Origin: CAYWIT01 sp964458415
Lineage (GTDB): Bacteria > Pseudomonadota > Alphaproteobacteria > Micavibrionales > UBA2020
Direction: 5' to 3'
NCBI GenBank assembly: GCA_964458415.1
Contig: CAYWIT010000001.1
Location: 1-64,000 of the forward strand
Length of the DNA stretch: 64,000 nt
Shown: piece by piece, positions 60,013 to 64,000 of the stretch
Numbering within the stretch: position 1 is the first letter of the stretch
Layout: each line of letters opens with the position of its first letter
Translations under genes and position numbers: made by a program
Notes under the pieces: generated by a model
Told to the model about the DNA's origin: nothing
The model's database searches: none
Seen by the model: the letters and a program-made list of their open reading frames with translations, nothing else

Positions 60013-61158
60013 TCAGGCGGGCGCGAACCATGCCTGCAGGATTTCGGAATAGATGCGGGTGAGCGCGTGGAGGTCGGCGACGGCAACGCGTTCATCCGTT
60101 TTATGCATGGTTTCGCCGACGATGCCGAATTCGATCACCGGGCAATAGTTGCGGATAAACCTTGCATCCGAGGTGCCGCCAGAGGTGCTGGCTTCCGGTA
60201 TGCGGCCGGTGACGGCGTGCACGGCATTTTCAATCAGCGCGGAATATTTTCCGGGCGGAGTGTAAAAGCTTTCCCCGCCGATACGCAGGCGCAGGTTATA
60301 GGGTATGGCGCAATCATTCAGCGCCGCGCGCAGTTTTTTCTCCAGTGTGTCGCCGGTATATGTATCGTTAAAACGTACATTGAATGTGGCGCGGGCTTCG
60401 GCTGGAATGACGTTTTCCGCTGCATTGCCGATGTCGATATTGACGATTTCGAGGTTAGAAGGCTCGAAATGCGCGGTGCCGGCGTCCAGTGTCAAATTAT
60501 CCAGTGCGGAGAGCAGTTTCAGCAATTTTGGAACCGGGTTGTCGGCCAGATGCGGATAGGCGACATGGCCTTGCATTCCTTTGACGGTCAGGTATCCGGT
60601 CAGCGTGCCGCGCCGCCCGATCTTCATCATATCGCCGAGCTTCTTGCGCGAGGTGGGCTCCCCGACCAGACAGAAATCGATTTTTTCGCCGCGGGTGACC
60701 AGCCATTCCAGCACCTTGCGCGTCCCGTTGATGGCGGGGCCTTCCTCGTCGCCGGTAATCAGAAAGCTGAGCGAGCCCTGTTGCGGTTTATGCACGGCGG
60801 TAAAATCCAGCGCTGCGGCGACAAAAGCGGCAAGGGAGCCCTTCATATCGGCAGCGCCGCGCCCGCAGATACAGCCTTCTCTGATATCGCCGCTGAAAGG
60901 GTCAAAAGACCATTTCGCAACGTCCCCTGTCGGCACCACATCGACATGTCCGGCAAAGCAGAGATGCGGCGCGGTTGTGCCGAAGCGGGCATAGAGATTT
61001 TCGACGTCCGGCGTTCCGGCCTCGGAAAATTTCAGGCGGTGACAGGTAAATCCCTGCGCAGACAAGAGCTTTTCAAGATAGGTGATGACATCGCCGGCGT
61101 CCGGCGTCACGCTCGGACAACGCAGCAAGTCCTGCAAAATGGAAACGGGATCAGTCAC
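60013..61158 (-). CDS. dapE: Succinyl-diaminopimelate desuccinylase
   Basis: A 381-residue dizinc hydrolase of the lysine/meso-diaminopimelate pathway. H-V-D-V-V-P-T-G-D near residue 67 and G-R-G-A-A-D-M-K-G-S near 96 carry ligands; D-E-E-G-P near 133 the catalytic Glu; T-S-G-G-T-S-D-A-R-F near 322 the product-binding loop. GTG start at 61158 overlaps the dapD stop by 8 bp; the longer upstream frame lacks family support. Confidence 0.95.
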   Translation of the reverse strand: MTDPVSILQDLLRCPSVTPDAGDVITYLEKLLSAQGFTCHRLKFSEAGTPDVENLYARFGTTAPHLCFAGHVDVVPTGDVAKWSFDPFSGDIREGCICGRGAADMKGSLAAFVAAALDFTAVHKPQQGSLSFLITGDEEGPAINGTRKVLEWLVTRGEKIDFCLVGEPTSRKKLGDMMKIGRRGTLTGYLTVKGMQGHVAYPHLADNPVPKLLKLLSALDNLTLDAGTAHFEPSNLEIVNIDIGNAAENVIPAEARATFNVRFNDTYTGDTLEKKLRAALNDCAIPYNLRLRIGGESFYTPPGKYSALIENAVHAVTGRIPEASTSGGTSDARFIRNYCPVIEFGIVGETMHKTDERVAVADLHALTRIYSEILQAWFAPA

Positions 61159-62002
61159 GGAGCAGCTCGTTAATGGAGGTTTTGGCACGGGTTTGCGCGT
61201 CCACGCGCTTGACGATGACCGCGCAATAAAGCGCGGGGCCGGGGGTGCCGTCGGGCAGGGGCTTGCCTTGCAGGGTGCCGGGGACGACGACGGCGCCGGC
61301 CGGAACGCGTCCGGTAAAAATCTCCCCGCTGGCGCGGTCAATGATTTTTGTCGAAGCGCCGATAAACACGCCCATCGAAAGGACCGCGCCGTTTTCAACG
61401 ATGACGCCTTCGGCGACTTCCGATCGGGCGCCGATAAAGACGTTGTCTTCAATGATGACGGGATTGGCCTGCAGGGGCTCCAGCACGCCGCCAATGCCGA
61501 CGCCGCCAGAGATATGGCAGTTCTGGCCGATGCGCGCGCAAGAGCCGACGGTGGACCAGGTATCGATCATCGTACCTTCCCCGATATGGGCGCCGACATT
61601 GACAAAACAGGGCATCAGCACGACTTTGGGCGCGATATAGGCGGAGGCGCGGACAAAGCAACCGGGCGCGGCGCGGAATCCCGCCGCGCGGAAAGCTTTG
61701 TCGTCCATGCCGTGAAAGCGGGGCGGCACCTTGTCAAACCACGGCGTTCCATCGGGGCCGCCTTTGATAAGGGCGTTGTCATTCATGCGGAAGGACAGCA
61801 GGATGGCTTTTTTCAGCCACTGGTGGACCTGCCAGCCCTGTTCCGTTTTTTCGGTGACGCAGAGCCTGCCTTCGCCCAGCAGCGCCATGGTGTCGTCGAT
61901 GGCCTTTTTCCCGATGATTTTCATCTTGTCGGAGAGGCCCTCGCGCTGCTCCCATACGGCGTTAACGGCGTCTTCCAGTTCGGTGTATTCTGCTGCTGTC
62001 AT
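61151..62002 (-). CDS. dapD: Tetrahydrodipicolinate N-succinyltransferase
   Basis: A 283-residue left-handed beta-helix enzyme, the step before DapC/DapE in diaminopimelate synthesis. Hexapeptide-repeat signatures: F-V-N-V-G-A-H-I-G-E-G-T-M-I-D-T-W, V-G-S-C-A-R-I-G, H-I-S-G-G-V-G-I-G-G-V-L-E-P and V-I-I-E-D-N-V-F-I-G-A-R-S-E-V. Overlaps the HAD gene upstream by 4 bp and dapE downstream by 8 bp. Confidence 0.97.
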   Translation of the reverse strand: MTAAEYTELEDAVNAVWEQREGLSDKMKIIGKKAIDDTMALLGEGRLCVTEKTEQGWQVHQWLKKAILLSFRMNDNALIKGGPDGTPWFDKVPPRFHGMDDKAFRAAGFRAAPGCFVRASAYIAPKVVLMPCFVNVGAHIGEGTMIDTWSTVGSCARIGQNCHISGGVGIGGVLEPLQANPVIIEDNVFIGARSEVAEGVIVENGAVLSMGVFIGASTKIIDRASGEIFTGRVPAGAVVVPGTLQGKPLPDGTPGPALYCAVIVKRVDAQTRAKTSINELLRD

Positions 62003-62664
62003 GGTTGTTTCCTGATCGTGGCGCGAAGCCAGTCGGGAAGCTTGACGGCTTTGTGATGGATATGTTCGGGATGCGGCTCCGCCGGGTTGTGATCCTGCCC
62101 GTGCAGCCAGACGGTCGTCATCCCCAGATCGTGCGCAGGTTTCAGATTGATGGCCATGTCTTCGAACATGCAGGCCCGTTTCGGGTCGATTTCATATTTT
62201 TTTAAAAAAGACTGGTAGCTGGGAACATGGGGCTTGGGCCAGTAATCCGCATCTTCAATGGCGTGGATGGCGTCGAAATGATGCGCGAGATCCAGATGAT
62301 CCAGCATGGTCCGGGCGAAGTGCCTCGGGGAGTTGGTAAAGATGATTTTTCGTCCCGGCAGATGGCCAAGGTATTCCCGCGTTATCGCGCAGGGCGGCAC
62401 GGGGGCGGGGTCAACGTCATGGGCGTGGCGCAGAAAGGCGTCCGGAGCGATGCCGTGCTCGCTCATCATGCCGCGCAGGGTCGTGCCGTATTTAAGATAG
62501 TAGCTGTGGCGTTTTTCTGCCGCCGCTTCCTCGGAAATATTCAGGTGTGCCGCAATCAGGCCGGTCATGCGCTTGCCGATTTCCTTGAAGATATGGCTTT
62601 CCGCATCATACAGGGTATTGTCGAGGTCAAAGACCCAGGTATCAATATGGATGAAACGCTCCAT
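61999..62664 (-). CDS. HAD-family pyrimidine 5'-nucleotidase-like protein
   Basis: A 221-residue haloacid dehalogenase phosphatase. Motif I F-D-L-D-N-T-L-Y near residue 12, motif II I-F-T-N-S-P near 108, the K-P-H-V-P-S-Y motif of the pyrimidine 5'-nucleotidase (SDT1/SSM1) branch near 143, and motif III F-E-D near 167. Likely dephosphorylates UMP/CMP or analogues. Start overlaps the recR stop by 1 bp. Confidence 0.85.
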   Translation of the reverse strand: MERFIHIDTWVFDLDNTLYDAESHIFKEIGKRMTGLIAAHLNISEEAAAEKRHSYYLKYGTTLRGMMSEHGIAPDAFLRHAHDVDPAPVPPCAITREYLGHLPGRKIIFTNSPRHFARTMLDHLDLAHHFDAIHAIEDADYWPKPHVPSYQSFLKKYEIDPKRACMFEDMAINLKPAHDLGMTTVWLHGQDHNPAEPHPEHIHHKAVKLPDWLRATIRKQP

Positions 62665-63257
62665 CAGACGGCCTTTCGCGATTTCAGCGCGGTAGACAGG
62701 GTGCCATCGTCAAGGTAGTCGATCTGTCCGCCGATCGGCACGCCATGGGCCAGCTGGCTGATAATAACGCCGCAGGCCTGCAGGCAGTCAGAGATGTAAT
62801 GGGCCGTGGTTTGTCCGTCGATGGTCGCGTTGAGCGCGACAATGACCTCGCGTACATTGCCGTCCCGGATGCGGGAGACCAGATGGGGAATGGAAAGGTC
62901 TTCCGGGCCGATACCGTCGAGGGCAGAGAGCGTTCCGCCCAGAACATGATAATAGCCGCGAAAGGCGCCGGTTTTTTCAATCGCCCAGAGGTCGGAAATA
63001 TCCTCCACAACGCAGAGCAGGGATTTGTCGCGTCCCGCATTGGCGCAGACGGAGCAGGGCGATACGGTGTCGAGATTGTGGCATTCGGGGCATTCGCGGA
63101 TGATTTCCGCCGCGCGCGCCAGGCCCTGCGCCAGCGGGAGCATCAGGCTCTCGCGGTTCTTGAGCAGGTGCAAAACCACGCGCCGGGCCGATCTGGGGCC
63201 AAGGCCGGGAAGCCGTGTGACCAGCTTGATAAGATGTTCGATGTCTGTTCCGATCAT
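62664..63257 (-). CDS. recR: Recombination protein RecR
   Basis: A 197-residue gap-repair mediator that works with RecO and RecF. Helix-hairpin-helix L-P-G-L-G-P-R-S-A-R-R near the start, zinc finger C-P-E-C...C-S-V-C at ~56-71, then the Toprim domain (L-L-C-V-V-E-D-I-S-D-L and G-T-L-S-A-L-D-G-I-G-P) and Walker-like end. The usual neighbours dnaX-ybaB are absent; it lies between the hydrolase and HAD genes. Confidence 0.97.
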   Translation of the reverse strand: MIGTDIEHLIKLVTRLPGLGPRSARRVVLHLLKNRESLMLPLAQGLARAAEIIRECPECHNLDTVSPCSVCANAGRDKSLLCVVEDISDLWAIEKTGAFRGYYHVLGGTLSALDGIGPEDLSIPHLVSRIRDGNVREVIVALNATIDGQTTAHYISDCLQACGVIISQLAHGVPIGGQIDYLDDGTLSTALKSRKAV

Positions 63258-63302
63258 GTCCGGGAGTATAGCCGTGAATGGTGGCGTTTTCCAGTCATAA
63301 TA

Positions 63303-64000
63303 CTATTTTATGGTGATGGAAAGGTCGCCGATATTCTCGATGTGGCCGTCGATTTTGTCCCCTTGGAAAACGGGCCCGACACCGGCAGGGGTTCCGGTCA
63401 TCAGCAAATCGCCCGGTTTGAGCGTGATGAAGCGGGACAGGAGGGAAATCAGTTGCGGCACGGACCAGCGCATTTCGGCAAGATTGCCGTCCTGCCGGAT
63501 TTCGCCATTGACGGAAAGCTGTATTTTCCCGCGCGCGGGCGGTGTGGCAAGCGTTTTTGCGGGGGTAATCGCGCTGCAAGGGGTGGCGTGGTCGAAACCT
63601 TTGGCCATATCCCAAGGCTTTCCCTCCGCTTTGGCCCGTTGCTGCAGGTCGCGACGGGTCAGGTCGATGCCGGCGGCATAGCCGAAGATGCAGTCCGCTG
63701 CCTTCTCCGCGGGGAGGGCCTGTCCGCCGTGATGGAGGGCAACGACCAGCTCGATTTCATGATGCAGGGCTTCTGTCTGGGGCGGATAAGGAACGGCATC
63801 GCCGTCATGCGCGATGGAATCCGCTGGTTTCGTGAAAAAAACAGGCGTATCCGTCGGGGTTGCGGCTTTCGCGCCCATTTCCTTTGCGTGGGAGGCATAG
63901 TTTTGCCCGATGCAGAAAATGCGGTGCACGGGAAAGACCAGACTCTGTCCGGTTATGGGTAGAAAAGGAAGCGGGGCAGGAGAAAAAACGTATCTGATTA
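63303..64000 (-). CDS. Fumarylacetoacetate hydrolase family protein (5' end outside window)
   Basis: A metal-dependent hydrolase/decarboxylase of the FAH family (FAHD1-like). The frame is open to the right edge: P-V-H-R-I-F-C-I-G-Q-N-Y-A-S-H-A-K-E-M-G is preceded in frame by a Pro-rich P-L-P-F-L-P-I family start, so the first residues lie beyond the window. Metal ligands are in H-H-E-I-E-L-V-V-A-L (Glu pair near the middle) and G-I-D-L-T-R-R-D (Asp). C-terminal G-D-L-L-M-T-G-T-P-A-G-V-G-P is conserved. Probably the promoter-proximal gene of the recR-HAD-dapD-dapE strand. Confidence 0.9.
   Translation of the reverse strand, partial: IRYVFSPAPLPFLPITGQSLVFPVHRIFCIGQNYASHAKEMGAKAATPTDTPVFFTKPADSIAHDGDAVPYPPQTEALHHEIELVVALHHGGQALPAEKAADCIFGYAAGIDLTRRDLQQRAKAEGKPWDMAKGFDHATPCSAITPAKTLATPPARGKIQLSVNGEIRQDGNLAEMRWSVPQLISLLSRFITLKPGDLLMTGTPAGVGPVFQGDKIDGHIENIGDLSITIK

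Noticed and set aside
59869..61173. 434-codon frame antisense to dapE
   Set aside because: dapE is clear by motif and operon context; this is a shadow frame that begins inside the terminator region.
1..64000. CRISPR arrays, insertion sequences, prophage, tRNA and rRNA genes
   Set aside because: Looked for repeats with regular spacing, transposase motifs, phage genes and cloverleaf ends; none found apart from the tmRNA.

Overview
The window looks like a chromosomal segment of an alphaproteobacterium. The main reasons are a circularly permuted two-piece tmRNA (39.7-40.05 kb) followed directly by an alpha-type SspB adaptor, perfect CtrA-type boxes (TTAA-N7-TTAA) at three intergenic places, a DUF3035/BamF-type lipoprotein, and an lptFG-mlaAC arrangement. 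Gene density is high, with many 4-bp ATGA stop/start overlaps. I see no insertion sequence, prophage, CRISPR array, rRNA or tRNA gene. Gene content suggests a deep-branching group (Rhodospirillales- or Micavibrionales-like), but that placement is a guess.

Layout, left to right. 0-3.6 kb: the 3' end of an autotransporter overlapping a TIGR03032-family gene, then convergent cmk. 3.7-7.9 kb: an HD hydrolase, an alpha/beta hydrolase, a repeat-containing secreted protein, and a divergent ECF sigma / putative anti-sigma / Spy-like metal-sensor operon ending near a tiny entericidin-like lipoprotein. 7.9-11.4 kb: one very large unrecognised protein. 11.5-15.8 kb: mscL facing an envelope-lipid operon (lptF-lptG-mlaA-mlaC). 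15.8-23.7 kb: pepA, an LplT-like MFS carrier, holC, an M23 endopeptidase with a Rap1a-like protein, then fabI-aroC. 23.7-24.1 kb: a structured intergenic region with a DnaA box and clustered GANTC sites.

24.1-33.3 kb is envelope and housekeeping: sppA, a DUF3035 lipoprotein, lspA-ribF, an NTR/TIMP-like secreted protein, surA-rsmA, a YfbR-like HD protein, ssb and a membrane protein. 33.4-36.8 kb holds two coupled ankyrin-like proteins behind a near-consensus sigma-70 promoter and an unknown convergent gene. 36.8-42.6 kb holds thyA-folA, a soluble PAS-chemoreceptor with a disrupted 5' end, ssrA-sspB and several hypotheticals.

42.8-59.9 kb is the most distinctive part: a 17-kb collinear set encoding a type IV pilus / MSHA / type II secretion-like machine. 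It has an assembly ATPase, platform protein, GspL-like PilM-PilN fusion, PilO-like and PilP-like proteins, a TPR protein, prepilin peptidase, two retraction ATPases, secretin and one prepilin. An ABC-transporter ATPase and its likely permease lie 6.6 kb apart inside the same set, and a membrane-embedded AraC-type regulator sits before the prepilin, whose promoter region carries a CtrA-type box. 60-64 kb is a minus-strand operon: fumarylacetoacetase-family hydrolase (cut by the window edge), recR, a HAD nucleotidase, dapD and dapE.
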